DNA from: JBCDLI01 sp038745535
Lineage (GTDB): Bacteria > Pseudomonadota > Alphaproteobacteria > Rhizobiales > Rhizobiaceae
Assembly (NCBI GenBank): GCA_038745535.1
Contig: JBCDLI010000022.1
Location: 1-34,521, forward strand
DNA length: 34,521 nucleotides
Direction: 5' to 3'
In this document: piece after piece, positions 1-8,556 of the stretch
Numbering within the stretch: position 1 is the stretch's first letter
Layout of the letters: every line of letters begins with the position of its first letter
The notes under the pieces: model-generated
Told to the model about the DNA's origin: nothing
The model's input: only the letters and a program-made list of their open reading frames with translations
Databases searched by the model: none
Translations under genes and position numbers: made by a program

Positions 1-378
1 TATCGTGCCGAAGTCACACAGAAGCTGACGCGCGTTGAGTGCGCATCTTTCCGGTAGCGCGCCGGTGATCGTGATCTCGTCTGGCAAGCGGTCGGAAAAA
101 GTGACGCCCGTGATCTCTACGTCTTGGCTTGAATTTCTAAGCCGATATTCCACCCGTAGGTCGTCGCCGGACCCGCGCAGCGCCTCGCGCACAATGGGTG
201 CAGGCGGACGCAGATCGGCAAGGCCAATAGGCTTAAAACTGATCCAGAAAATCGCCAGTAGCGGCAAGATCACGACGAGGGAGACGATTGCAATAGTCGG
301 GAATAGCAGCGACCACGCTAGGCGCGCTTCACGCTTTTGCAGCGGGCCGATGCCCTTTGGAGGCAGAATAGCGCTCAC
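1..378 (-). CDS. Sugar-type ABC transporter permease, N-terminal part (cut by window edge)
   Basis: The frame is open from a GTG at 378 to the left edge, giving 126 codons. It has no match to a complete gene because the C-terminal part lies outside the window. A short cytoplasmic N-terminus is followed by one long hydrophobic segment (about residues 24-50, ending FWISF), the usual first helix of MalF-type permeases. The next 75 or so residues are polar and look like a periplasmic domain inserted between helices 1 and 2, with two cysteines near the edge. An in-frame TAA lies two codons before the GTG, so the start is constrained, although no strong ribosome site is visible. It lies 67 bases downstream of the binding-protein gene, as expected for an ABC uptake operon. 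The substrate cannot be told. The permease assignment is inferred from context and topology. Confidence 0.72.
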   Translation of the reverse strand, partial: MSAILPPKGIGPLQKREARLAWSLLFPTIAIVSLVVILPLLAIFWISFKPIGLADLRPPAPIVREALRGSGDDLRVEYRLRNSSQDVEITGVTFSDRLPDEITITGALPERCALNARQLLCDFGTI

Positions 379-445
379 GTTTTATACCGGAAAAATGCGA
401 AATGAAGAATGCCCCGCACCGTAAAATGCAGGGCAATTGTGAGCA

Positions 446-1798
446 TTACTGGATGACAGCAAGCTGCTCGTTCATCGCATTGATCGCTGTTGCGGCATCA
501 ACCTCTCCGTCGATGAATTCACGGACGACGCGGTTGATAACCTGCGAGTTGACCATCTTCGAGGCCAAGCTGAGCTGGCCTTCGGCCACGCCCCAACGCT
601 GGGCGACGTCGAGCCCACCCACGATCTCATCAATCATCGACTGCTCATAAAGCTCGCCGAGGGGCGCTTTGCGGTCGACCCCAACGGGCAGCTGGGACCA
701 TGCGACAGAGAACTTGGTCGAATCGTCTGCAGTACCGCGGCGGACGGGAAACTTTCCCTCAGGCGCGATTGAAAGCGTTTGTGTGTAACCTTCGTCCATG
801 GAGAACTTCACGAACTCCATAGCCGCGTCTGTGTCGGCGTCATTGGTGATGCCGAAGTAACGAACGTCACCCCAAGCAGCGCCGTCCGGGTTCGATGGGC
901 CTGAGAAATTGGTCACAATGCCCGTCATCGACGCAAGTTCGCTGGAAGTCGGATCATCGTTGATCGTTGGTGGCGCGCTATCGCGAAGACCTGCAAGCTC
1001 GTCCAAAATGAATGGCGACCAGATGATCATCGCCGCCTGACCGGCAAAGTAGAGTTCGCGCGACTGCTGCCAAAATAGTTCACCGGGTGGTGAGGCTTCA
1101 GCAATTGCCTTGTAAAATTCGAGCACTTCAGTTGTCGCTTCCACGTCAAGCGGAGCTGCGCCGTCTTCGTCGACCGGCGATACACCGTTGGCAAGGAAGA
1201 CGTGCTCAAGCACTTGGCTCATGAAGTTTTCGTCGACTTTTGTGGCGGCCACAAACCCATACATCTCCGGCGGATTGTGCAGCGCTTCGATCGCAGCTGT
1301 TACATTCTCAAACGATGACGGCGGCTCAAGACCAGCCTCTTCAAACTTGTCGGCGCGGTAGACGATCATCTGTGTCCAGCCATCAACCGGCACAGATGCT
1401 GTTCCATCGCCCGTGCTCGCCATCGCGAGAGCGCCCGGCGCGAAGGTGTCCTCACCAAGCTCATTGATGACTTCGGTTGCGGCCTCTGTGTCAAGGATGC
1501 CAGCCTCTGCCCATGGCAACGCATACTGCAGCGTGTGGTAAATCACGTCTGGAAGATCGCCAGCGGCAAAAGCTGCCGTGGCACGTGTACCGAGGTCGCT
1601 TTCGGTCACGGGAATCACCTCGACAGCCGTGCCGGTCGCCGCTTCGAACTGCGCTGCCATCTCTTCCTGCTTGGCAAGACGCTCTGGCTGTTCTTCAGTT
1701 GTCCAGAAACGGATCGTGTCCGCGCTCGCAAGACTTGTCGAAAGCGCAAACGTCAACGCTGCGCTCGCGAGTACACCTTTTGAAAAAGTTAATTTCAT
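446..1798 (-). CDS. ABC transporter substrate-binding protein, family 1 (carbohydrate type)
   Basis: The 450-residue protein begins with a Sec signal peptide (residues 1-26, cleaved after SLASA). The mature part opens TIRFWTTEEQPER and continues with the pattern of family 1 extracellular solute-binding proteins: an N-terminal lobe with 'AAFAAGDLPDVIYH', then 'GWTQMIVYRADKFEEAGL', a hallmark of carbohydrate binders. Length is normal for the family. The start is an ATG preceded by a GGGAGAGAG ribosome site. It would capture a sugar or sugar derivative in the periplasm and deliver it to the permease that follows. The upstream SMP-30-like lactonase gene on the same strand suggests a sugar acid, lactone or related compound, but this is inference. 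A weak promoter could lie in the 96-base gap before it; nothing there is convincing. Confidence 0.9.
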   Translation of the reverse strand: MKLTFSKGVLASAALTFALSTSLASADTIRFWTTEEQPERLAKQEEMAAQFEAATGTAVEVIPVTESDLGTRATAAFAAGDLPDVIYHTLQYALPWAEAGILDTEAATEVINELGEDTFAPGALAMASTGDGTASVPVDGWTQMIVYRADKFEEAGLEPPSSFENVTAAIEALHNPPEMYGFVAATKVDENFMSQVLEHVFLANGVSPVDEDGAAPLDVEATTEVLEFYKAIAEASPPGELFWQQSRELYFAGQAAMIIWSPFILDELAGLRDSAPPTINDDPTSSELASMTGIVTNFSGPSNPDGAAWGDVRYFGITNDADTDAAMEFVKFSMDEGYTQTLSIAPEGKFPVRRGTADDSTKFSVAWSQLPVGVDRKAPLGELYEQSMIDEIVGGLDVAQRWGVAEGQLSLASKMVNSQVINRVVREFIDGEVDAATAINAMNEQLAVIQ

Positions 1799-1894
1799 TT
1801 TCTCTCTCCCAATTTATACGAAAGTTTATTCACCGGACGGCTCAATTTGCAAGGGAGTTAGCAATGCTTCCTGCAACATTATTACCGGATTGGA

Positions 1895-2788
1895 TCAGAA
1901 CATGGGCATCGCACTGGTCTTGGTGCTCATCGCGTAGACCGACGTGCTCGCTGTGATGAGAAGCGTCGACATGCCCTCACCGCCGAAACAGAAATTGGTG
2001 GATTTCTCGGGCGTGCGGATTACGCCGAGATGGTTCGCGTCCGCGTCCAGCACGTGCACACCGCCCGGACCGTTACAAAAGATGCGGTCATCAAGATCAG
2101 TTTTCATGCCGTCGGGCACGCCCTCGCCTTCACCCGAAATCGTCGCCCAAACGTCGCCCCCAGAGAGTGAACCATCATCCGAAACATCGAACACGCGGAT
2201 CGTTGGCCCCCAGCTGTCATTTACGAAAAGGCGCTTTTCGTCATTCGACATGCAGAGCCCGTTAGGTTGCTGAAAATCATCAACGACACAAATTAAAGAG
2301 CCATCGGGGTCAAGCCGGAAAACACCCTGAAATCCGAGCTCTTGATCACGCAGGAGACCGAGGTCCCCACGAATACGGCCAAACGATGGGTCGGTAAACC
2401 AAATCCGCCCCTTGCTATCGCAAATTACATCGTTGGGGCTGTTCAGTTCTTTGCCCTCAAAATGCGAGGCGATGACACGAACCCGCTTGCCGTCGTGATC
2501 GTGCACGGCAAGGTGAGATGATGCATGTTCACACGAAATGATCCGGCCTTCCCGGTCGAAGAAATTGCCGTTGGCTTGATTTGATGGCTGGCGAAAAACC
2601 CGCAGACCGCTCGCTTCATCCCACTTATACTGTTTGCTTTCGGCGATGTCTGAAAACACCAGCCACTTTTCATGTGGATGCCAAATCGGCCCCTCGGTAA
2701 ACGTGAACCCGGTGGCGATCTGGCGTAAATACGATGTGGGGGCAATCACGCCTGCGATCGGCTCTTGCTCTAGCGTGTCGAGCATCAT
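1895..2788 (-). CDS. SMP-30/gluconolactonase/LRE family protein
   Basis: This is a six-bladed beta-propeller protein of the SMP-30/regucalcin/gluconolactonase family, about 297 residues. The metal-site motifs appear in order: the N-terminal glutamate in 'FTFTEGPIWH', an asparagine in 'NSPNDV', the asparagine in 'QQPNGLCMS', and the aspartate in 'GVPDGMKTD'. Family members hydrolyse sugar lactones using a divalent metal. There is no signal peptide, so it is probably cytoplasmic. Two tandem ATG codons (2788 and 2785) follow a GGAAG ribosome site; the TTG just before them is less likely. It lies on the same strand as, and 96 bases upstream of, the ABC binding-protein gene, so a catabolic link to the imported sugar is plausible. 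The exact substrate is unknown. Confidence 0.85.
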   Translation of the reverse strand: MMLDTLEQEPIAGVIAPTSYLRQIATGFTFTEGPIWHPHEKWLVFSDIAESKQYKWDEASGLRVFRQPSNQANGNFFDREGRIISCEHASSHLAVHDHDGKRVRVIASHFEGKELNSPNDVICDSKGRIWFTDPSFGRIRGDLGLLRDQELGFQGVFRLDPDGSLICVVDDFQQPNGLCMSNDEKRLFVNDSWGPTIRVFDVSDDGSLSGGDVWATISGEGEGVPDGMKTDLDDRIFCNGPGGVHVLDADANHLGVIRTPEKSTNFCFGGEGMSTLLITASTSVYAMSTKTSAMPMF

Positions 2789-2859
2789 CAACTTCCGTTG
2801 GCCAGTTCATCTCTGGGTTGGCTTGTACAATCGAGAGCCTTGTCGAGCCCGGGTGTTCG

Positions 2860-3294
2860 CTAGTCACGCACTACCATCACGCTTTGCGGGGCGTGACGCA
2901 CAACACGAGCAGCGTTTGGGCCAAGAAGATAATCCTTCAACTCCGGCCGGTGGGCCGTCATTACGATTGCATCACACTCGAAACTTTGAGCGGCGCTGAT
3001 AATCTCCTGATACACCGAGCCCCGCGCCACATGCCCCTTTACGGTGACGGTACCACACAATGATCTTTTGTCTTCCAGTGCTGCACTGAGTGCTTTCTTG
3101 GCTGTGCCGCTGGTCAACTCGGCGTAGTCCTCCGGTAGGTAACTGCTGACGACCGACATCCCCGATGTCGGCAAGACAGTCAGGACGTGAATTTCTGCGC
3201 CATCTTTGGCGGCAAGCGACGCCGCAACCGGCAGAGCGTTGTCGAAACTGGTTTCATCGCCCAGATCAACCGGCACGAGTATGCTTTTGTACAT
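2860..3294 (-). CDS. Universal stress protein (UspA family) linked to TRAP transporter
   Basis: The 144-residue single Usp domain starts with 'MYKSILVPVDLGDE', the first beta strand of the fold. It ends with 'LLGPNAARVVRHAPQSVMVVRD', which corresponds to the nucleotide-contacting C-terminal segment. The glycines of the classical G-x2-G-x9-G(S/T) ATP motif are only partly kept ('AHRPELKDYLLGPN'), so ATP binding is not assured. It begins 11 bases after the TRAP permease gene and is surely co-transcribed with it. TRAP-linked Usp proteins are known, TeaD of the Halomonas ectoine transporter being the studied example, where the protein modulates transport. A similar regulatory role is inferred here. 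Confidence 0.9.
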   Translation of the reverse strand: MYKSILVPVDLGDETSFDNALPVAASLAAKDGAEIHVLTVLPTSGMSVVSSYLPEDYAELTSGTAKKALSAALEDKRSLCGTVTVKGHVARGSVYQEIISAAQSFECDAIVMTAHRPELKDYLLGPNAARVVRHAPQSVMVVRD

Positions 3295-3305
3295 TCTCTA
3301 TCTTC

Positions 3306-5957
3306 CTAGAAGGCTGGGACTGTCTGTCGACGCCGCTGCATGGCGATCACAAAGCCGAGTAATAGAAGTGCTGGGATGTAGAACACTTCCTTCGGCATGC
3401 GATCCCGCTCAAGCTGAACGTTATCAACGGTCACGAATTCATCGCCGTAGAACTCAAACATTTGGAACGTGGTGAAAAATGGCGTGCCCGCAAACGGTTC
3501 GTCCAGAAGCGCCTGATCACCATCAACATTGACCGTGATCCCTTGTCGCTGGAGACGTTCTTCGCCGGGACCTTCGGGACCCAAATTAAGCAGGACGGTC
3601 GTTTGCGTCATGCGCTCTAGGTTGTCGAAATCAGGGCCTTTTATCTCTACACGCAGGCGCGCGTCCGCAGGCATGGATTCAGCAATTTCCGCTAGCTCGG
3701 TGCCAGGTCTGAACTCGTACCTATCATCAACTTGATCGAGCCAGTAACCCGGTCGAAACAGCGTAAATGCCACGAGCAGAAGCGCGATCGTCTCCCACCA
3801 ACGGTTTCTGGCAAAGAAGTAGCCTTGTGTTGCTGCCGCGAACAGCATCATCGCGATAACGCCGACAATGAAGATGAACACTGCTTTCGCAAGCCCCACG
3901 TCGATCAACAGAAGTTCTGTGTTGAAGATAAAGAGGAACGGCAGAAGCGCGGTGCGGATGTCGTATGCGAAGCCCTGTAGGCCCGTCTTGATCGGATCGC
4001 CGCCAGAGATCGCGGAAGCGGCGAAGGCCGCCAAGCCAACCGGCGGCGTGTCATCGGCTAATATGCCGAAATAGAACACAAACAGGTGCACAGCGATAAG
4101 CGGCACAACCAGGCCCTGAGATGCACCTACGGACACAATCACCGGCGCCATCAGCGACGAGACGACGATGTAGTTCGCAGTTGTTGGCAGGCCGAGGCCG
4201 AGCAGCAGGCTCATAATCGCGACCAGCAACAGCATGATGATGAGGTTTCCGCCGGACAAAAACTCTACGAAGTCGCCCACGACCTGGTGAGCGCCTGTCA
4301 GCGTAACCGTTCCAATGATTACACCCGCCACGCCGGTGGCGACCGCGATGGGTATCATATTGCGCGCGCCAGCGATCATGCCGACGACGAAATCCTCAAA
4401 ACCGCGCTTCCACTCGTTGGCGCTGCTGTCGCCAGCAAATTCTGTACCTGCGCGGAACATGGCTTTCAGCGGATGCTGGGTCACAACAACAAAGATCATC
4501 GACAGCGTGCCCCAATAGGCGGAGAACGCAGGCGACAAGCGCTCGATGAGTATGCACCAAAGCAGCACGACGATCGGGAGCAGGAAGTGCAGGCCGGTAA
4601 CCGCAACATCACGCGGACGTGGCAGCACTTCGATCTCCGCATTTGGATCGTCAATCGGTAGATCAGGCCGCTGCGCGGCGATGCGAAGGAGTATCAAATA
4701 GGCAGCCATGAAAAGCGCAACGCCTGCCCAAAAGCCAAGGCCCGGGAGCGCAGTCTTAATCCAACCGAGGCCGAAGTAGACGATACCACCGAGCACCACG
4801 AGGCCGAGGAAGCCCGTCAAGAAACCGATCAATCGCTGAGCCACAGTCGCGGTCGCGCTTGGTTTTTCCATGCCTTTCAGACCGAGCTTCAAGGCTTCGA
4901 GATGCACGATATAGATGAGCGCAATATAGGAAATAAGGGCTGGTAGAAGCGCGTGTTTCAAAATGTCGGTGTACGAGATGCCGGTAAATTCGGCGATCAG
5001 GAACGCGGCGGCACCCATCACCGGAGGGGTCAACTGGCCATTGGTGGACGACGCCACTTCAACCGCGCCTGCCTTTTCCGGCCGGAAGCCGGTCTTCTTC
5101 ATGAGCGGAATCGTAAACGTGCCAGTCGTCACAACGTTGGCAATTGACGATCCTGAATAAAGACCCGACGCGGCAGACGCCAACACCGCAGCTTTCGCTG
5201 GTCCACCGCGAAGATGACCAAGCAATGCAAACGCGAGCTTAATGAAGTAGTATCCGGCACCTGCTCGCTCGAGCAGCGCGCCAAAGAGGACAAACAGGAA
5301 AATCATCGTCGCCGACACTGCCAACGCAACACCGAATACCCCTTCGGTCTGCATCCAATAGTGCCACATCGCCTTTTCAAACGAGGCACCACGCCACTGA
5401 ATAACCTCGGGAACCCACGGCTGATTTCCGAAAAATGTGTAGGTGAGGAAAATGCCAGCTACGACGAGCATTGGCAGGCCAAGGGCGCGATAGACGCCGA
5501 TGCCGAGGCAGATCATGCCAACCCCCGAAGCAATCATGTCGGCAGTCGTGGGCAGCCCGGCACGCATAACAAGCGATTCTTTGACGACCAGGAGATACAA
5601 GCAACAAGCAGCGCCGATGGCAGCCAGCGCCCAATCGTACCACGGCACGCTGGTTTTTGATGCGCCTTTATAAAGCGGATAGGCAAAAGCGACGAGAATA
5701 AGCGCAAATGCGAGGTGTACGTTGCGCGCTTCAACATTGTTAAATGTGAAATTTGCGCCGGTGAGTTCGGTCAGGAAGAACGGGAGGTCTGAGGCAATGT
5801 AGAGCTGGAAGCACGACCAAATAAACGCGATTGCCGCGATGGTAACACCAACCGGTCCAGTAACCGTCCGCGAGCCGGAATCGGCCTCAGCAACAATCTC
5901 ATCAACGTCAATTCTCGTATCGTCCGCGCCTGCAGCGGTCGTTCCCTGACTGCTCAT
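3306..5957 (-). CDS. TRAP transporter permease, fused 4TM/12TM (TAXI type)
   Basis: This 883-residue polytopic membrane protein combines the small (DctQ-like, about 4 helices) and large (DctM-like, about 12 helices) TRAP subunits in one chain, as is usual for TAXI-TRAP systems. The DctM part contains 'GSSIANVVTTGTFTIPLMKK', 'SSTNGQLTPPVMGAAAFLIAEF' in pieces, and a second repeat with 'GLGLPTTANYIVVSSLMAPV'. The roughly 150 C-terminal residues form an extra soluble domain (DUF3394-like, including 'YEFRPGTELAEIAE') before a final helix and a basic tail. It would use an ion gradient to import the ligand captured by the TAXI binding protein encoded 86 bases upstream. The start is an ATG with a GGTGAG ribosome site. 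Confidence 0.93.
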   Translation of the reverse strand: MSSQGTTAAGADDTRIDVDEIVAEADSGSRTVTGPVGVTIAAIAFIWSCFQLYIASDLPFFLTELTGANFTFNNVEARNVHLAFALILVAFAYPLYKGASKTSVPWYDWALAAIGAACCLYLLVVKESLVMRAGLPTTADMIASGVGMICLGIGVYRALGLPMLVVAGIFLTYTFFGNQPWVPEVIQWRGASFEKAMWHYWMQTEGVFGVALAVSATMIFLFVLFGALLERAGAGYYFIKLAFALLGHLRGGPAKAAVLASAASGLYSGSSIANVVTTGTFTIPLMKKTGFRPEKAGAVEVASSTNGQLTPPVMGAAAFLIAEFTGISYTDILKHALLPALISYIALIYIVHLEALKLGLKGMEKPSATATVAQRLIGFLTGFLGLVVLGGIVYFGLGWIKTALPGLGFWAGVALFMAAYLILLRIAAQRPDLPIDDPNAEIEVLPRPRDVAVTGLHFLLPIVVLLWCILIERLSPAFSAYWGTLSMIFVVVTQHPLKAMFRAGTEFAGDSSANEWKRGFEDFVVGMIAGARNMIPIAVATGVAGVIIGTVTLTGAHQVVGDFVEFLSGGNLIIMLLLVAIMSLLLGLGLPTTANYIVVSSLMAPVIVSVGASQGLVVPLIAVHLFVFYFGILADDTPPVGLAAFAASAISGGDPIKTGLQGFAYDIRTALLPFLFIFNTELLLIDVGLAKAVFIFIVGVIAMMLFAAATQGYFFARNRWWETIALLLVAFTLFRPGYWLDQVDDRYEFRPGTELAEIAESMPADARLRVEIKGPDFDNLERMTQTTVLLNLGPEGPGEERLQRQGITVNVDGDQALLDEPFAGTPFFTTFQMFEFYGDEFVTVDNVQLERDRMPKEVFYIPALLLLGFVIAMQRRRQTVPAF

Positions 5958-6003
5958 TTCTCACCCATTCGGTCTTTTCACTGGCAACCTGCGCCACTTG
6001 TAA

Positions 6004-6032
6004 GAAGGGCCGGACTGTGCGCCCGGCCCTTC
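6004..6032 (-). terminator. Intercistronic hairpin (attenuator or mRNA stabiliser)
   Basis: A perfect 10-bp inverted repeat (GAAGGGCCGG / CCGGCCCTTC) with a 9-base loop starts 11 bases after the stop codon of the TAXI binding protein and precedes the permease gene. There is no T-run after it on the minus strand, so it is unlikely to be a full terminator. Such hairpins commonly keep the binding protein more abundant than its permease by partial termination or by protecting the 3' end of the upstream message. Confidence 0.65.
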
Positions 6033-6043
6033 GTTATGTTCGC

Positions 6044-7021
6044 TTATTCAATCCAGCCGCGCTCGCGGTAGTAGCGCGCCGCACCATCGTGCAGCGGTGC
6101 AGACAAACCATCGGCAATCATCGCGTCCTCGGTGAGATTAGCGAACGCCGGATGCAGGCCAGTGAAGTCTGAGAAGTTGTCAAAAACGCCCTTAGCCACC
6201 GTGTAGACGATGTCTTCGCTCACATCGGCGGAAGTGATGAAGGTCGCGCCCACGCCAAACGTTGTCACGTCTTCATCGGTGCCCGCATACATGCCGCCTG
6301 GAATTGTGGCGGTGCGGTAGTAGCTGTTGTCTTCGATCAGCTTATCGATTTCTGGACCGGTGACGTCTACCAGCTTCGCGGAGCACGTCGTGCTAACTTC
6401 GGTGATCGCAGCAGCCGGGTGACCGACCGTGTAGATCATCGCATCAATCTGTCCGTTGCACAGTGCCTGGGCCATCTCTGCACCCTGGAATTCAGTCGCA
6501 ACAGCGAAATCGCTCATTTCGATGCCGTAGGCACCCATTACGACTTCCATCGTCGAACGCTGGCCGGAACCGGGGTTACCGACATTCACGCGAAGACCTT
6601 TCAGATCATCAAAGGAATCGACTTCTGAATCGCCGGGTACGATCAGCGTAAATGGCTCCGGATGTACGGAGAACACAGCGCGGAGACCTTCAAACGCGCC
6701 CGCTTCTTCGAAGCGCGATGTGCCATTGAATGCGTGGTACTGCCAGTCAGATTGTGCAACGCCGAACTCCAGCTCGCCTGAACGCACCGTGTTGATGTTG
6801 AAGATCGAACCGCCAGTCGACTCGACTGAACAACGGAAGCCGTGATCGCGCCGGTTCTGGTTCACCAACCGACAGATCGCGCCGCCTGTTGGATAATAAA
6901 CGCCCGTAACGCCGCCCGTTCCGATCGAGAAGAACTGCTGCTGGGCGCTGACGGTGCCAACACCTGCCGCTGTTACAGCAGCTACACCGGCAGCCAGCAC
7001 TGCCTTCATTGATACTTTCAT
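6044..7021 (-). CDS. TAXI family TRAP transporter solute-binding subunit
   Basis: The 325-residue periplasmic protein has a Sec signal peptide (residues 1-26, ending GTVSA). The mature protein starts with the TAXI hallmark 'FFSIGTGGVTGVYYPTGGA' and continues with 'STGGSIFNINTVRSGELEFG', both diagnostic of the family. It is the first gene of the TRAP block, followed by the fused permease and a Usp protein. The start is an ATG with an AGGGAG ribosome site. TAXI proteins with known ligands bind small organic or amino acids such as glutamate, but the ligand here cannot be read from sequence. Confidence 0.94.
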   Translation of the reverse strand: MKVSMKAVLAAGVAAVTAAGVGTVSAQQQFFSIGTGGVTGVYYPTGGAICRLVNQNRRDHGFRCSVESTGGSIFNINTVRSGELEFGVAQSDWQYHAFNGTSRFEEAGAFEGLRAVFSVHPEPFTLIVPGDSEVDSFDDLKGLRVNVGNPGSGQRSTMEVVMGAYGIEMSDFAVATEFQGAEMAQALCNGQIDAMIYTVGHPAAAITEVSTTCSAKLVDVTGPEIDKLIEDNSYYRTATIPGGMYAGTDEDVTTFGVGATFITSADVSEDIVYTVAKGVFDNFSDFTGLHPAFANLTEDAMIADGLSAPLHDGAARYYRERGWIE

Positions 7022-7218
7022 TTAATTCTCCCTAGTTTTGCGCGGACGTTTCCGCTCCGCGATTAAGGCCCACTAAGACCTTGGTAGAAACGTAGACGCA
7101 TATTCGTCGGCCACGCAAGGGAGTTATTTTTTCGTGAATCGAAAAGCAGGGGCAGACAGTCATAGAGTTGACAGGGGACCTAGCTGCAATTCGACACAGA
7201 TGAGGGTAGGAAATTCAC

Positions 7219-7309
7219 TGGCGGAGAGGATGGGATTCGAACCCACGATACGGGATTACCGCATACTCCCTTAGCAGGGGAGCGCCTTCAGCCACTCGGC
7301 CACCTCTCC
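7219..7309 (-). tRNA. tRNA-Ser, anticodon GCT
   Basis: The minus strand folds into a class II tRNA: acceptor stem GGAGAGG/CCTCTCC, D stem GCC/GGC, anticodon stem CTCCC/GGGAG around loop CTGCTAA with anticodon GCT (7273-7275), a long variable arm with a 6-bp stem (one G.T pair), T arm GTGGG-TTCGAAT-CCCAT, discriminator G. The CCA end is encoded (7219-7221). The long variable arm and GCT anticodon identify it as the serine tRNA reading AGC and AGU. I see no clear terminator after it. Confidence 0.97.
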
Positions 7310-7383
7310 GGTGTTTTTCGGTCTAAGGATTTTTGTATTCCACGCAAGGCTATAATTGTGCAGGAAGGCGACCGGAGGGTCCC

Positions 7384-8499
7384 ATGGTCAAAATCAACCC
7401 AACAATTGAAAAGCTTTCCAGCGCGGCTCCGTTTATCGCCCCGGAAGAAACCGAGCGTCAGCGCGGCGTGATATTTAAGGCCCGGCTCGGCGCAAATGAG
7501 GGCAATTTTGGCCCCTCACCTGCTGCCTTAGAAGCCATGGCGAAAGCGACCCAAGACAGCGCATGGAAGTATGGTGATCCTACTGGCCACGATCTGCGTG
7601 CAACCTTGGCTGATAGCCTCGGTGTCCCATTTGAAGGCGTCGTGCTTGGTACCGGGATCGACAATCTTCTCGGCCTCACTGTCCGTATATTTAGCGAACG
7701 GGGCGATAAAATTGTCACCTCGTTAGGGGCTTATCCCACATTCAATTATCATGTGACTGGAAATGGTCGCGTGCTGTCTACAGTGCCATATGCGGACTTT
7801 CACGAAGATTTGGATGGTCTGCTGAAGCGCGTTCAAGATGTGCGCCCGCCAATTGTCTACCTATCAAACCCGGACAATCCGATGGGCACGTGGTGGCCCG
7901 CAGAAAAAGTAGAGGCGTTTGCTGCCGCACTTCCATCAACAACCTTGTTTATCCTAGATGAAGCGTACTCCGAAACCGCACCTTCGGACGCGATCCCCGC
8001 GATTGGTAACCTGCCTGAAAATGTAATCCGTATGCGGACATTCTCAAAAGCCTATGGTCTTGCGGGCATGCGGTGCGGGTATGCGATCGGTGAGCCCCCG
8101 TTAATCTCACAGTTCAACAAAATTCGGGATCATTTCGGCGTCACGTCAGCGTCGCAGGCGGGCGCAATGGCCGCCTTTTCTGATCAAGAGTATTTGAGGG
8201 CATCGATTGCAAAAATAGAGCTTGCACGCAGCCGCATTGCGACGATCGCGTCGGACAATGGCCTGACACCAATCGAAAGCGCTTCAAATTTTGTCGCTTG
8301 CGTATGCGAAGAGGGTCCGCAGTACGCCAATGCACTCATTTCTGCGCTCGCTGAAGAGGGCGTATTCATTCGGAAATCCATGGCGCCAGGTTTAGACCAC
8401 TGCATTCGCGTGAGTGTGGGTCGAGACGAAGAGCTCGATTGGTTCGAGACTGCCCTGCCCCGAGCAATCGAAACGGCGGCGCTAAGCACGGCAACTTGA
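7384..8499 (+). CDS. PLP-dependent aminotransferase, HisC-like (fold type I)
   Basis: The protein has 371 residues counted from the ATG at 7384, chosen because a GGAGGG ribosome site stands just upstream; an in-frame earlier start at 7333 has none. Fold type I class I/II aminotransferase motifs are present: substrate-site 'LGANEGNFGPSP', 'LSNPDNPMG', 'ILDEAYSE', the PLP lysine in 'TFSKAYGLAGMRCGY' (K222) and the carboxylate-binding arginine in 'CIRVSVG'. The layout resembles histidinol-phosphate aminotransferase, but no histidine genes are nearby and many HisC-like enzymes act on aromatic or other amino acids, so the substrate is open. A TATAAT hexamer at 7351-7356 may be its -10 box, although no well-spaced -35 is seen. 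Confidence 0.88.
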   Translation: MVKINPTIEKLSSAAPFIAPEETERQRGVIFKARLGANEGNFGPSPAALEAMAKATQDSAWKYGDPTGHDLRATLADSLGVPFEGVVLGTGIDNLLGLTVRIFSERGDKIVTSLGAYPTFNYHVTGNGRVLSTVPYADFHEDLDGLLKRVQDVRPPIVYLSNPDNPMGTWWPAEKVEAFAAALPSTTLFILDEAYSETAPSDAIPAIGNLPENVIRMRTFSKAYGLAGMRCGYAIGEPPLISQFNKIRDHFGVTSASQAGAMAAFSDQEYLRASIAKIELARSRIATIASDNGLTPIESASNFVACVCEEGPQYANALISALAEEGVFIRKSMAPGLDHCIRVSVGRDEELDWFETALPRAIETAALSTAT

Positions 8500-8525
8500 C
8501 ATCGGTGCCAGCATAGCCATATTTA
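8496..8525 (+). promoter_or_regulatory. Candidate sigma-70 promoter of the yitT-like gene
   Basis: A perfect -35 hexamer TTGACA (8496-8501) overlaps the stop codon of the aminotransferase gene. At 18 bases spacing stands TATTTA (8520-8525), a weak -10 that enters the large dyad. Transcription would start inside the dyad, about 25 bases before the GTG at 8557. The assignment rests on hexamers and spacing only. Confidence 0.4.
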
Positions 8526-8547
8526 TGTCAGCAGTGCTGACATAAAT
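8521..8547. promoter_or_regulatory. 27-bp perfect dyad, probable operator
   Basis: Two 13-base arms, ATTTATGTCAGCA and TGCTGACATAAAT, are exact reverse complements around a single central G. The dyad starts 21 bases after the aminotransferase stop and ends 9 bases before the GTG start of the YitT-like gene. It lacks a trailing T-run, so an operator for a dimeric repressor fits better than a terminator. I do not recognise the cognate regulator, and none is encoded next to it. Confidence 0.7.
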
Positions 8548-8556
8548 GGTGAAGCC

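Noticed and set aside
2823..2830. TTGTACAA palindrome upstream of the SMP-30-like gene, GntR-like
   Set aside because: Eight bases of symmetry occur often by chance and no flanking consensus supports an operator.
4086..4661. Long open frame on the plus strand
   Set aside because: It is antisense to the TRAP permease, is rich in His/Arg/Asp/Gln as expected from reading a membrane protein gene backwards, and has no ribosome site or family pattern.
7351..7356. Perfect TATAAT before the aminotransferase gene
   Set aside because: No -35 hexamer stands at 16-18 bases; the nearest, TTGTAT, is 12 bases away. It is mentioned in the gene entry but not listed as a promoter.
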